31,472 nucleotides of DNA, taken from NCBI GenBank assembly GCA_910586275.1, contig CAJUIM010000030.1, positions 1 to 31,472 of the forward strand. The letters run 5' to 3'. Made by a program: the position numbers and the translations under genes. This document shows positions 8,003-16,086 of the stretch, in pieces (the first letter of the stretch is position 1; every line of letters starts with the position of its first letter). Under the pieces are notes generated by a model, which worked only from the letters and a program-made list of their open reading frames with translations, had not been told where the DNA came from and did not search any database. The DNA comes from an uncultured Lachnospiraceae bacterium. GTDB taxonomy: Bacteria > Bacillota > Clostridia > Lachnospirales > Lachnospiraceae.

Positions 8003-8953
8003 TTATGAATCGGTAAACTTATATACAAACATATAATTTGCGGTGGACTGAATCGGTACTTCCACATTGCCGTTTTCATCGGCTTTTGTAGTTCCTATGC
8101 AGGCATTCTCACCTACCGTCACATTCCCTTCCTCATCCAAGCTCACCGTCTCGGCATATATGGATACTTTCGTCCCCTTTGCGCACTGCGGAAGATTCAC
8201 ATGCAGGCTTGCCGTCGTTCCCAAATCTTCATGGGATGCAAACCGTACCAAGACAGCCATGCTCTTCTTGCCCCTCTTCTCGCTGTCCACACCCGTCACG
8301 GACGCGTTTCCCACTCCGTTAAATCCGCTGTTGTCGGATCCGCCGCTGAATACCAAGGATGCACCGCACCCTATATTGCAATGCAGATATTTCGTATAAC
8401 CGGAACCGTCAGACACTAGGCTATCCTTAATCTCTGCCGGTATGCTGCTTACGTTCTGCAGCTGAAGCACCAGCGACATACTGCCCCCATCAGGATTCGT
8501 AATGGAATCCGGAGAAAGTGTCCTGAGCGCATCGTTAATCTGCTGCCAATCCGTCAGAATGCTCCCCTTATAATTTAATGTCTGAAGCTGGCTGCTGTCC
8601 ACGGTCTGAACCGGTACCGGTTCCGCTGCCGCTGCGGCCTCCTCCGACACGGCATTTTCCCCTCCGGGATTCTGCTGCCCGCCGTCACCCACATCCGTCT
8701 GCGCTCCGCCCGGAATCACTTCGGAATCTGTCACGCTTCCTTCCGGCACCGAATTGTCGGATACGGAGCCTGCCGTATCTCCGGCCTCCGAGAAACCGGC
8801 GGCCGACATATTGTCCGATACCGTCTGCGGCGGAACAGCCGGAGGCAGCTCCGCGCCATGTACTGTCATCCCGCATTGCATAAATGCCGCAAACACCAAC
8901 GCCGCTGCCGATATCCGCATTTTCTTTCTATGGATTTCTCTTACTCCCAGCAC
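8003..8953 (-). CDS. Unrecognised secreted protein with acidic linker
   Basis: I do not recognise this protein of about 316 residues. The N-terminus has a basic stretch (REIHRKKMR), a hydrophobic core (ISAAALVFAAFMQCGMTV) and a likely signal peptidase site near VHGA/ELPP, so it is probably exported. Roughly 80 residues of low-complexity, acidic Ser/Gly/Ala/Pro-rich sequence follow, with repeated SDN/TDSE-like motifs. A folded-looking C-terminal domain of about 190 residues begins near TLNYKGSILTDWQQINDAL. There is no LPXTG motif or C-terminal membrane anchor. The GTG at 8953 is preferred because GGAGG (8962-8966) lies 8 bases upstream; an earlier GTG at 8962 overlaps that site. A perfect TATAAT is seen upstream. 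It precedes ileS on the same strand without a clear terminator. Confidence 0.75.
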   Translation of the reverse strand: MLGVREIHRKKMRISAAALVFAAFMQCGMTVHGAELPPAVPPQTVSDNMSAAGFSEAGDTAGSVSDNSVPEGSVTDSEVIPGGAQTDVGDGGQQNPGGENAVSEEAAAAAEPVPVQTVDSSQLQTLNYKGSILTDWQQINDALRTLSPDSITNPDGGSMSLVLQLQNVSSIPAEIKDSLVSDGSGYTKYLHCNIGCGASLVFSGGSDNSGFNGVGNASVTGVDSEKRGKKSMAVLVRFASHEDLGTTASLHVNLPQCAKGTKVSIYAETVSLDEEGNVTVGENACIGTTKADENGNVEVPIQSTANYMFVYKFTDS

Positions 8954-9004
8954 ATTTACCACCTCCGTTTTTGAAAAAACTGCCCCATCTTCAATGATAT
9001 ACTA

Positions 9005-9010
9005 ATTATA
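9005..9010 (-). promoter_or_regulatory. Likely -10 box for the secreted-protein gene
   Basis: A perfect TATAAT on the minus strand lies about 50 bases before the GTG start. The -35 region (TGTTCA at 17 bases) matches poorly. This divergent region also carries the pncB promoter. Confidence 0.45.
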
Positions 9011-9068
9011 CAGCAGTTTTTCTTTTTTGAACACACAAATTTTACAATAATTTCACTGAAAAATCTCA

Positions 9069-9097
9069 TTGATTTCTGTACAACTTTCACTTATGAT
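9069..9097 (+). promoter_or_regulatory. pncB promoter
   Basis: TTGATT (9069-9074) and TATGAT (9092-9097) are separated by 17 bases, about 50 bases before the chosen pncB start. This fits a sigma-A promoter. Confidence 0.75.
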
Positions 9098-9146
9098 AAG
9101 AGTGATACGGATAAGCAGGCCGCTTTGCGGCAGAATGGAGAGACAA

Positions 9147-10601
9147 ATGGACAGACAAAACCTTACCCTGCTCACAGACTTATATGAGCTGACCATGATG
9201 CAGGGCTATTTCAAACACAAAGATCGGAACGAAACCGTTATTTTTGACGCTTTTTACCGCAATAACCCAGGAGGCGGAGGTTATGCCATTGCCGCCGGGC
9301 TGGAACAGGTCATCCAATATATTAAAGAACTTCACTTTTCCAAAGAAGATATTGACTATCTGTCCGGCCTGGGCATCTTCCGGGAAGATTTCCTTGCCTA
9401 CTTAAAAGACTTTACATTCACCGGCGATATCTATGCCATCCCTGAAGGAACCGTTATTTTCCCCCGCGAACCCCTCATTAAAGTCATTGCCCCCATTATG
9501 CAGGCTCAGCTTGTGGAGACGGCAATCCTGAACATTCTCAACCACCAGAGCCTGATCGCCACAAAAGCGGCACGGGTCTGCTACGCGGCCCGCGGCGACG
9601 GAATCATGGAATTCGGCCTGCGGCGTGCACAGGGGCCGGATGCCGGCATTTACGGTGCAAGGGCGGCTGTAATCGGCGGCTGCATCGGAACTTCCAACGT
9701 ATTGTGCGGCCAGCTTTTCGGCATTCCCGTAAAAGGCACCCATGCCCACAGCTGGATTATGAGTTTCCCCGATGAATACACCGCGTTCAAAACCTATGCG
9801 GACATGTATCCCTCAGCCTGCATTTTGCTGGCAGACACTTACGATACCTTAAAGTCGGGTGTCCCGAATGCCATACGGGTCTTCCGCGAAATGCGCGAAG
9901 CAGGCATTCCCCTCACTTATTACGGCATCCGTCTGGACAGCGGCGATCTGGCCTATCTTTCCAAAAAAGCGAGAAAAATGCTGGACGCGGCCGGTTTCCC
10001 CGATGCTGTCATATCCGCTTCCAATGACTTGGACGAATACCTCATTGACAGCTTAAAGGCACAAGGAGCCGCCATCACTTCTTGGGGCGTAGGCACCAAC
10101 CTGATTACTTCCAAAGATTGCCCCGCTTTCGGCGGCGTGTACAAGCTGGCCGCAATTATGGGCAAGGACGGCCGGTTCATCCCCAAGATAAAACTTTCCG
10201 AAAACACGGAAAAAGTAACCAATCCCGGAAACAAAACCATATACCGGATATACGAAAAAGATTCCGGCAAAGTGAAAGCAGACCTAATCTGTCTGGTGGA
10301 AGAGCAGTTTGACGAAAACGAACCCCTTCTGCTTTTCGACCCGCTGGAACCATGGAAAAAGACAAAGCTTGCCGGCGGCAGCTACACAATGCGTGAAATC
10401 ATGGTTCCCGTCTTCCTAAACGGGGAATGCTGTTACGAATCCCCGAAGGTAATGGATATCCGCGCTTACTGCCAACAGGAATTAAGTACGCTCTGGGACG
10501 AGACAAGGCGGCTGATAAACCCGCATAAGGTTTATGTGGATTTGTCGAAAAAGCTGTATGACATTAAAATCGAATTGCTGGATCGGATGGGGCGTGTCTG
10601 A
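9147..10601 (+). CDS. pncB: Nicotinate phosphoribosyltransferase
   Basis: This 484-residue protein makes nicotinate mononucleotide from nicotinate and PRPP with ATP, the entry step of the Preiss-Handler NAD salvage path. Family blocks are clear: LLTDLYELTMMQGYF at the N-terminus, EFGLRRAQGPD, the GTHAHSW motif at about 197-203 that carries the phosphorylated histidine in this family, YGIRLDSGDLAYLS, and SNDLDEYLI. The ATG at 9147 has GGAGA 5 bases upstream. Earlier in-frame ATGs lie within or before the promoter and lack a ribosome site. It is one of only two plus-strand genes in the left two thirds of the window. A strong terminator follows. The PRPP it needs could come from prs at 27.6 kb, though the two genes are not linked in an operon. 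Confidence 0.95.
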   Translation: MDRQNLTLLTDLYELTMMQGYFKHKDRNETVIFDAFYRNNPGGGGYAIAAGLEQVIQYIKELHFSKEDIDYLSGLGIFREDFLAYLKDFTFTGDIYAIPEGTVIFPREPLIKVIAPIMQAQLVETAILNILNHQSLIATKAARVCYAARGDGIMEFGLRRAQGPDAGIYGARAAVIGGCIGTSNVLCGQLFGIPVKGTHAHSWIMSFPDEYTAFKTYADMYPSACILLADTYDTLKSGVPNAIRVFREMREAGIPLTYYGIRLDSGDLAYLSKKARKMLDAAGFPDAVISASNDLDEYLIDSLKAQGAAITSWGVGTNLITSKDCPAFGGVYKLAAIMGKDGRFIPKIKLSENTEKVTNPGNKTIYRIYEKDSGKVKADLICLVEEQFDENEPLLLFDPLEPWKKTKLAGGSYTMREIMVPVFLNGECCYESPKVMDIRAYCQQELSTLWDETRRLINPHKVYVDLSKKLYDIKIELLDRMGRV

Positions 10602-10608
10602 AAAACCA

Positions 10609-10657
10609 TACCCGCCGTCTGCACGCCCGGATTCGTGCAGACGGCGGGTATATTTTT
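10609..10657. terminator. Bidirectional terminator between pncB and spoVT
   Basis: A perfect 17-bp stem (10609-10625 with 10634-10650) has an 8-nt loop. It is followed on the plus strand by TATTTTT and on the minus strand by TGGTTTTT. It separates the convergent genes pncB and spoVT. Confidence 0.92.
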
Positions 10658-10658
10658 G

Positions 10659-11204
10659 CTACTGCTCCATCTGGCGTCCAAGGAATCCCGCCGCGGAGAG
10701 AACCAGCTTCTGTTCCACTTCACCCATTTTCAGCTTGTCGTCGTTTTCCACCAATATGACGGAGCCTATCACATCCCCTTCACAGATAATGGGGCTGATG
10801 GCCTGATGCACATATTCCTCTTCGTTCCCGTCGGAAATGGCAATGAAATTCCGCTCCCCCTTAGAAGCCATAATTGTTTCCCTGTTATTGATTTTGTCCT
10901 CCAGTTCATGGCTCAGTCCTTTTCCCATCATATTTTTATATCCTCCGGACACCGCAATGAACTGATCTCTGTCCGTAATAAGCGCCGTATGACCGGAAAC
11001 CTGCGCAAGGCTTTCCGCATACTGCTTTGCAAAAGTACTCATCTCACCGATCGGGGAATATTTTTTCAGAATAATCTCCCCTTCCCTGTCGGTAAATATC
11101 TCCAACGGATCGCTTTCCCTGATACGCAGCGTCCTTCTGATTTCCTTCGGTATGACAATACGGCCTAAGTCGTCGATTCTCCTGACAATTCCTGTTGCTT
11201 TCAT
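10659..11204 (-). CDS. spoVT: Stage V sporulation regulator SpoVT
   Basis: This 181-residue protein has an N-terminal AbrB-type swapped-hairpin DNA-binding domain (MKATGIVRRIDDLGRIVIPKEIRR, residues 1-50) and a C-terminal GAF-like domain. Its length matches Bacillus SpoVT (178 residues), which tunes sigma-G-dependent genes in the forespore. The ATG at 11204 was chosen because the family always starts here. The upstream in-frame ATG at 11252 would lie almost at the transcription start of the sigma-G-like promoter described below. GGAGG sits 13 bases upstream, a rather long spacing. Bacillus keeps spoVT directly after mfd; here amidase, blaI and xpaC-telA lie between. Confidence 0.95.
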   Translation of the reverse strand: MKATGIVRRIDDLGRIVIPKEIRRTLRIRESDPLEIFTDREGEIILKKYSPIGEMSTFAKQYAESLAQVSGHTALITDRDQFIAVSGGYKNMMGKGLSHELEDKINNRETIMASKGERNFIAISDGNEEEYVHQAISPIICEGDVIGSVILVENDDKLKMGEVEQKLVLSAAGFLGRQMEQ

Positions 11205-11253
11205 AACTTCAACTCTTCCTCCATCATCATAATTTATTTTATCGTCTTTCATC

Positions 11254-11282
11254 TAGTATGTGGCAATATTGGATTAATATAC
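11254..11282 (-). promoter_or_regulatory. Sigma-G/F-like promoter of spoVT
   Basis: On the minus strand, GTATA (11278-11282) and CATACTA (11254-11260) are separated by 17 bases. CATACTA is the textbook -10 of forespore sigma factors, and spoVT is sigma-G-controlled in Bacillus. Transcription would start near 11247, downstream of the longest possible ORF start. Confidence 0.7.
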
Positions 11283-11381
11283 CTCGCTCCCGGGAAATTA
11301 GATTTTTTTATAAAAAATTAAATCTTAATATTTTATAAAGATGCTTCACGATTCCCCATTTTACGCTATCATATAATAGGT

Positions 11382-11510
11382 ATTGGCATAGGGACAGCTT
11401 AACAGAAAAATGAAGCTGCCCGACGGCGGCAGCCAAATATCCGCAAGCAGCCGCTTGCCCAGGCATAAGGCTCAACGGGAGAATACGGCACTGCCGTTTA
11501 TCCGCAGGCC
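11382..11510 (+). other. Structured leader before the amidase gene
   Basis: The gap between spoVT and the amidase (about 340 bases) holds the spoVT promoter, an A/T-rich stretch, a TATAAT at 11372-11377 without a clear -35, and then several small hairpins: CAGCTT/AAGCTG, GCAAGC/GCTTGC and ACGGC/GCCGT. I do not recognise a known riboswitch class. It could be an ordinary leader with chance pairing. Confidence 0.35.
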
Positions 11511-11543
11511 ATGCCCGATGCGCGTAAGATTTACAGGATATAC

Positions 11544-12620
11544 ATGGGAGAAAAGATAGAGATGCAGGAACTTGAATGGATTGACATAAGCACCACCAAC
11601 AGACAATCCGAAAGCAGGCAGCGAACCAGGCCGGCACAGACAGCTGCACGCCGGCGAATTGAGGAACAGCCGCTTCCGGATGAAGAATGGCAGCAAAGAG
11701 CCGCCGAGGAACGCCGCAGACAGATGTTGGCACAGGAACGGCGGCGCAGGATGCCCATCGATAACAGAATCGAAGAGCCGGGGACGGACGGCAGAAAAAC
11801 CACCCGCACGGCAGAAACGGCCGTTCCTGGGCAAAAAGGAGCCGATACTGCCAAGTTACGGAAAAAGAAACGGCGCAGACAGGCAAAAACCATCCGGGGA
11901 TTTTTTCTGTTCACTACATTTATGCTGATTACCGCAACGCTTTTCGGACTGGCTCTCACACTAAATTACATATACGGCAAAAACAGCCGGAAAGAGCAGA
12001 CACAGCCTGCCGCAAAGGTATTGGTTGAAGAGCAGACAATGCCCCAGGATATCCGGGAATGGGGGCTGTTTTACAACACACCGTTAGAACGGCCCAAATT
12101 GGCAGTAGATTTGCTCACTATAAACGAGTATTCGCGCCCCGGCGAAGTCCTTCCCGAAGTAAAAAACATTTTCGTACACTACACCGCAAATGCCGGAACA
12201 ACGGCGGAGCAGAACAAAAGTTATTTCCAGTCTTTGGCCGAAACCCATGAACGGTCGGCCAGTGCCCACTTTATCATCGGATTCGACGGAGTGATTGTAC
12301 AGTGCATTCCCACAGCCGAGATTGCCTATGCGGTAAAAGAACGCAATTACGATTCCATTTCCATTGAATGCTGTTTTCTGGACGAAAGCGGAGTATTTAC
12401 GCAGGAAACCTACCGTTCTTTAATCGAACTCACTGCCTGGCTGCTGCACAAATATGAACTGAGACCGGAAGACGTGCTGCGGCACTATGACGAAGGCGGG
12501 AAAAACTGCCCTAAATACTATGTTGAACACGAGGATGCATGGCGGCAGTTTCTTAATGACCTGGAAACCTACATGGAAAATGTCACTCAGACAGACATTG
12601 CCATGCCGGAGTCACAGTAA
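11544..12620 (+). CDS. Membrane-anchored N-acetylmuramoyl-L-alanine amidase
   Basis: This protein of about 358 residues has an Arg/Gln/Glu-rich cytoplasmic N-terminal part (to about residue 118), one transmembrane helix (about 120-143, FFLFTTFMLITATLFGLALTL) and an extracellular Amidase_2 (T7-lysozyme-like) domain. The expected zinc ligands are visible: His212 in FVHYTANAG, His314 in RHYDEGG and Cys322 in KNCP. Such enzymes cut the bond between muramic acid and L-alanine in peptidoglycan. The topology is a type II anchor, so the enzyme should act at the outer membrane face. The start is uncertain: AGGA lies 5 bases before 11544, but ATGs at 11511 and 11562 are possible. It is convergent with the BlaI-type gene, with a shared terminator. 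The role (growth, sporulation or recycling) cannot be told from the sequence. Confidence 0.88.
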   Translation: MGEKIEMQELEWIDISTTNRQSESRQRTRPAQTAARRRIEEQPLPDEEWQQRAAEERRRQMLAQERRRRMPIDNRIEEPGTDGRKTTRTAETAVPGQKGADTAKLRKKKRRRQAKTIRGFFLFTTFMLITATLFGLALTLNYIYGKNSRKEQTQPAAKVLVEEQTMPQDIREWGLFYNTPLERPKLAVDLLTINEYSRPGEVLPEVKNIFVHYTANAGTTAEQNKSYFQSLAETHERSASAHFIIGFDGVIVQCIPTAEIAYAVKERNYDSISIECCFLDESGVFTQETYRSLIELTAWLLHKYELRPEDVLRHYDEGGKNCPKYYVEHEDAWRQFLNDLETYMENVTQTDIAMPESQ

Positions 12621-12728
12621 CAGGCTGAGCCAGAGACAATAAGCGTGCAAACCGATAAAACAACACTGCGTTTTGCGGAAAGCCGGAATATGTTCGGACA
12701 CGTTCCTAAACATACCCTTATCATAAAA

Positions 12729-12767
12729 AACCGGCAGGAATTCGCTTCATGCCATCCCCTGCCGGTT
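12729..12767. terminator. Terminator between amidase and blaI-type gene
   Basis: A perfect 10-bp stem (AACCGGCAGG / CCTGCCGGTT) has a 19-nt loop. On the minus strand it runs into TTTTTTATG, so it terminates the BlaI-type gene well; the plus-strand T-tract is weaker. It lies in the 170-base gap after the amidase stop. Confidence 0.8.
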
Positions 12768-12790
12768 CTTCTCATTTATGCCATACTGCT

Positions 12791-13216
12791 CTAAGTATTC
12801 TTCTGCTTTTCCTTAATCTCATTGCGTATGTCTTTAATTACCTGCTCCAGTTCATCCAGTTCCTTCTTTACGGTTTCCTTGTCTTCGTTTTTCAGCAATT
12901 CCGCTACCAAATCGGTGACCGTCACCTCCGTAGATTTAATTTTCTTAAAATCATTGGACATCTTGCTCATTTCATATTCTGACAGGCTTACTGTTGGCTG
13001 ATAACATCTGCCATATACATTCCCGCTTTTCACAAAATCCACAACCTCAACCAGGTTCTTTTTCAGCATCCTTTTCAATGTGGTATGCACAGTAGTCAGC
13101 ATCAGTTCATCATTGGCTATCTCCGAAGCCATCAGCGGCCTGCCTGCGCTCCACAAAACATATAAGATGTCATTCTCCCTTCTTGTCACCTGATACTCTT
13201 TTGTCTTACTTTCCAT
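12791..13216 (-). CDS. BlaI/MecI-family transcriptional repressor
   Basis: This 141-residue protein has a winged-helix DNA-binding domain of the penicillinase-repressor family (ENDILYVLWSAGRPLMASEIA and TTVHTTLKRMLKKNLVEV) and a helical, charged C-terminal dimerisation region ending in KDIRNEIKEKQKNT. Typical members have 120-145 residues and repress promoters until cleaved, usually by a BlaR1-type sensor protease or through a metal or other signal. No blaR1 or beta-lactamase gene is adjacent, so this is an orphan regulator and its targets are unknown. A GGGG-rich ribosome site is close to the ATG. Dyad sequences upstream could be its own operator. Confidence 0.88.
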   Translation of the reverse strand: MESKTKEYQVTRRENDILYVLWSAGRPLMASEIANDELMLTTVHTTLKRMLKKNLVEVVDFVKSGNVYGRCYQPTVSLSEYEMSKMSNDFKKIKSTEVTVTDLVAELLKNEDKETVKKELDELEQVIKDIRNEIKEKQKNT

Positions 13217-13275
13217 ACCCTAAAATCCCCACTTTCTTAATTATTTATACTTCCGTCCTTTTTTCAGCAGAACAA

Positions 13276-13300
13276 TACAACGTTGTTAGTCCCCCTAACA
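13276..13300. promoter_or_regulatory. Possible BlaI-type operator dyads
   Basis: About 60-85 bases upstream of the repressor start there is a perfect 10-bp palindrome ACAACGTTGT (within TACAACGTTGTTA), overlapping a second dyad TGTTAG-N5-CTAACA (13284-13300). BlaI-family operators are built on TACA/TGTA dyads, so autoregulation is plausible. No convincing -35/-10 pair was identified beside it. Confidence 0.4.
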
Positions 13301-13411
13301 GCTATTATGCATCATTTTCCGGAAAAATGAAATAGGTAAAATAAACTTTTTCCCAAAAAATATGCTTACACGCCATATTGCCCGTTTCACAGAAACGCGG
13401 CACGCCCCTCG

Positions 13412-14584
13412 TTACCGCTGCATCTGCAATAGCCTTTCCCGCAGTTCCCCTTCCATCCTGCGCAGTTCCGTCTCCGCCTCCTGCCTCTTCTGCCTGCCCT
13501 CTGCCTGAATCCGCACAACTTCGTCCAATGTGGAAATCAGCGATTCGTTGGTCTGTTTCAGCGTCTGGATGTCTACGATGCTCCGCTCCGCTTCTTTCGC
13601 CGTCTCCACTGTAGCCATTTTCAATATGGCCGCATTTTTCTTCAGCAGTTCGTTGGTCATATCCGTCACTTCCCGCTGTGCCTGTGCAGCCTGTGCGGAA
13701 TGATTCACTCCCAATGCCAATACCATCTGGCTCTTCCACAGCGGTATCGTATTGACCAGCGTGGATTGTATCTTTTCGGACATGATCGTATCATTGCTCT
13801 GCACCAGACGAATCTGCGGAGCCATCTGAATCGACACCATTCTGGTCAGTTCCAAATCATGAATTTTCTTCTCAAACCGATCACATAGGGATACGAAATC
13901 ATTTACTGCCTGTGCGTCCTCCGGCAGATTGCTCAGCCGTGCCTTCTCCATAAGCACGGGAAGTTCTTCTCTCCGTACTTTTTCCAGTTTTTTCTTCCCA
14001 GCCAGAATATACATGGACAATTCTTTATAATAATTTTTATTCAGATCATACATTTTGTCCAACATGGCCGCATCTTTCAGCAATTGAATCTGATGCGCTT
14101 CCAGTACGCCGGAAATCTTATTGATATTGACTTCCGCTTTGTCGTACTTACTCTTCATTGCCTCAATTTTATTGCTGCTCTTTTTAAAGATTCCGAGAAA
14201 TCCTTTTTCCTCCTCCTCCTCAAATTTCTTCAGTTCATATACCACTCCGGATAAAAGTTCCCCGATCTCCCCCAAATCTTTCGTCCTTACATTGGCCAAA
14301 GCCATCTCGGAAAAGTCCGCAATCTTTTTCTGGGCTCCTGCGCCGTACTGAAGAATAACCGTGGAATTCCTAAGGTCAATCTGTTTTGAGAAATCGTCTA
14401 CCATTTTTTTCTCTTCCGGCGACAGCATGCTTTCGTCCAGCATCGGCTCCTGCCCGCCTGCCTCCTGCACGGCACCGGCTGTTTCCTGCGCTGCCGAAGG
14501 AACTGCCGGAGCCTGTGGCTCCTTATTCAGTTCCTCAAACGGATTTAAAGTAAGTGTAGGCATTTCTGTTCTGTTTTCTTCCAT
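13412..14584 (-). CDS. telA: TelA/YaaN-family (toxic anion resistance) protein
   Basis: This 390-residue, mostly helical protein belongs to the TelA family, named for tellurite resistance. Members are widespread in Firmicutes and their cellular role is still unclear. The N-terminal 65 residues are Pro/Ala/Glu-rich and probably disordered. The family core runs from about SPEEKKMVDDFSKQIDL to the end, with long coiled-coil-prone segments such as GKKKLEKVRREELPVLMEKARLSNLP and the IPLWKSQMVLALGV block typical of the family. There is no signal peptide or membrane helix. It follows the xpaC-like gene by 87 bases on the same strand, the same pairing as xpaC-yaaN in Bacillus subtilis. A hairpin lies between the two. 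AGAAGGG precedes the ATG. Confidence 0.9.
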   Translation of the reverse strand: MEENRTEMPTLTLNPFEELNKEPQAPAVPSAAQETAGAVQEAGGQEPMLDESMLSPEEKKMVDDFSKQIDLRNSTVILQYGAGAQKKIADFSEMALANVRTKDLGEIGELLSGVVYELKKFEEEEEKGFLGIFKKSSNKIEAMKSKYDKAEVNINKISGVLEAHQIQLLKDAAMLDKMYDLNKNYYKELSMYILAGKKKLEKVRREELPVLMEKARLSNLPEDAQAVNDFVSLCDRFEKKIHDLELTRMVSIQMAPQIRLVQSNDTIMSEKIQSTLVNTIPLWKSQMVLALGVNHSAQAAQAQREVTDMTNELLKKNAAILKMATVETAKEAERSIVDIQTLKQTNESLISTLDEVVRIQAEGRQKRQEAETELRRMEGELRERLLQMQR

Positions 14585-14636
14585 AATTACGACCCTTCTT
14601 TCTCTTTTTCTGACGGATTCTTTCCCTTAAACTTAT

Positions 14637-14658
14637 CCGGGGCATCCTTGTGCCCCGG
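14637..14658 (-). other. Hairpin between xpaC-like gene and telA
   Basis: A perfect 8-bp GC-rich stem (CCGGGGCA / TGCCCCGG) with a 6-nt loop lies 14 bases after the xpaC stop. No U-tract follows on the minus strand, so it is more likely an RNA-stability or partial attenuation element inside the operon than a full terminator. Confidence 0.6.
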
Positions 14659-14671
14659 CTTCTGTTTCGCC

Positions 14672-15925
14672 CTATTTCACTTTCAGTTCATCTTCCAGAA
14701 GCCCTTCCTGTGCCAGCATCGTGGACAGCACGGAAATATCCGTGGACACATCCAATGCATCCTCCTCAAAAAGCTTATCGAACATTTTCTCAAAAGCCCC
14801 GTTGATATCATCCAGCATATCTTCTATTTCCCTTTTTGCCGTTGCAATATTTTCTCCCTGCACGGGTTGCTCTGCAAATTCCCTATACCGTTCCACCAGT
14901 TTCAGCGTAGTGGGCAGATAATAACTCATAAACTTACGGATATCCGGCAATTTTTCCGGTTTGCCGCCGATATGCCCGAAAATCTGCCCGCAGACCTTCT
15001 CCAGCCGGCATAATTTGCCGGAAATAGCCTCTCCTTCCAGAGTATCGTTTATCTCCCGGATACGGCGGATGCATTCGTTTCCTTCTTCCACTGCCAGCTT
15101 CAGCTGAATTCTGGCCGGATCCTGCGCCAGACGTTCCTCTTCCTCCGCCAGCCGCTCTTCCTCCTCCTTCTGCCGCTTCAGCCGTTCCTGCGCATCCAGA
15201 TACATTTGATAAGAATCGTTGGTCAGCATAAAGCAAGTCTCTTTCTCATCCAGATGCCCTTCCCGGAACCAGCCCATCCGGATCATCTTACCCAGATCCT
15301 TAATGACAAACTTTTCTTTCTTACCGACCCTTTCTGCCAGCCCTTCTATGGAATAAAAATCCTTTTCTCCCATAGTCCTCACATATTTCTTAAAACGCCC
15401 GGCACGCCTTCTCCACCGCCCCCCTACGACAGCCACTCCCGTACAAAGCCCTGCAATCACTGCCGCAAAACTGGAAGAAGCAATGCCGATTCCCATGCCT
15501 AAAACTTCAAAACTTACAAAAGTCAGGAAATATCCCGCGGCGGCGGAAGTCCACCCCGCCACTGCCCCAACAGTGCCCAGCACTTCCATCAAGGTACCCG
15601 AAATCCGCCCTTTCGGATTTTTTACCACAGGCAGCTGCCGCGCTGCTTTGCTCCGATATGTAACCGTCTCCCCTTGGGATTTCTTTTCCTCCGGCTCCTG
15701 TTTTCTGCCGGCGGCATCGAAAACATCCTTTTTTTCCCGAAAAAAAGAATCCAGGTTTCCCGCATGATTTGCCGCCTCCTGTACGGAACGGCGCACCTCC
15801 GCCATGGCATCCTCCACCGTGACCCTGATATTATCCTGCAGTTCCCTTATTTCCTTTGATTTCACAAACTTATCGATTCTCTCCCCTATCTCCCGACCCC
15901 ATTCGGAAATATCCTTATCATCCAT
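14672..15925 (-). CDS. xpaC: XpaC-family membrane protein
   Basis: This 417-residue protein matches the XpaC family (annotated from 5-bromo-4-chloroindolyl phosphate hydrolysis) by layout and by its partner TelA. The first 105 residues are polar and charged. Two hydrophobic helices follow (about 112-135 and 142-168, rich in Gly/Ala), then a basic stop-transfer stretch GGRWRRRAGRFKKYVR. The cytoplasmic part has a winged-helix-like region (FYSIEGLAERVGKKEKFVIKDL) and a Glu/Arg-rich coiled coil (about 225-265) before a C-terminal helical domain. The true biochemical function of the family is not established. AAAGGG lies ten bases before the ATG. The gene heads an operon with telA. Confidence 0.82.
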   Translation of the reverse strand: MDDKDISEWGREIGERIDKFVKSKEIRELQDNIRVTVEDAMAEVRRSVQEAANHAGNLDSFFREKKDVFDAAGRKQEPEEKKSQGETVTYRSKAARQLPVVKNPKGRISGTLMEVLGTVGAVAGWTSAAAGYFLTFVSFEVLGMGIGIASSSFAAVIAGLCTGVAVVGGRWRRRAGRFKKYVRTMGEKDFYSIEGLAERVGKKEKFVIKDLGKMIRMGWFREGHLDEKETCFMLTNDSYQMYLDAQERLKRQKEEEERLAEEEERLAQDPARIQLKLAVEEGNECIRRIREINDTLEGEAISGKLCRLEKVCGQIFGHIGGKPEKLPDIRKFMSYYLPTTLKLVERYREFAEQPVQGENIATAKREIEDMLDDINGAFEKMFDKLFEEDALDVSTDISVLSTMLAQEGLLEDELKVK

Positions 15926-16002
15926 CTTTACGACACCCTTTCCTGCTCCACTGCTTACGAATTAGTCCTTCCTTCTGACTTGCCCTCCCCTGCACTTATA
16001 TC

Positions 16003-16032
16003 ATAATATCACACCAAAGATACACATTACAA
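16003..16032 (-). promoter_or_regulatory. xpaC-telA promoter
   Basis: On the minus strand, TTGTAA (16027-16032) and TATTAT (16003-16008) have 18-base spacing, about 80 bases upstream of the xpaC start. It is a moderate match to sigma-A consensus. Confidence 0.55.
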
Positions 16033-16086
16033 GCAGTATCCCCGAAACATGGGGGAAAATTGGGAGGGCACGCAGGAAACCTCTTC

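Noticed and set aside
9065..9082. CATTGATTTCTGTACAA near the pncB promoter resembles the repeat end CATTGATTTCCGTACAA
   Set aside because: Similarity stops after about 17 bases and the upstream part of the element is absent; it is explained by the pncB -35 region.
12084..12269. Minus-strand ORFs within the amidase gene
   Set aside because: The amidase reading frame has clear zinc ligands and family blocks, so these are shadows.
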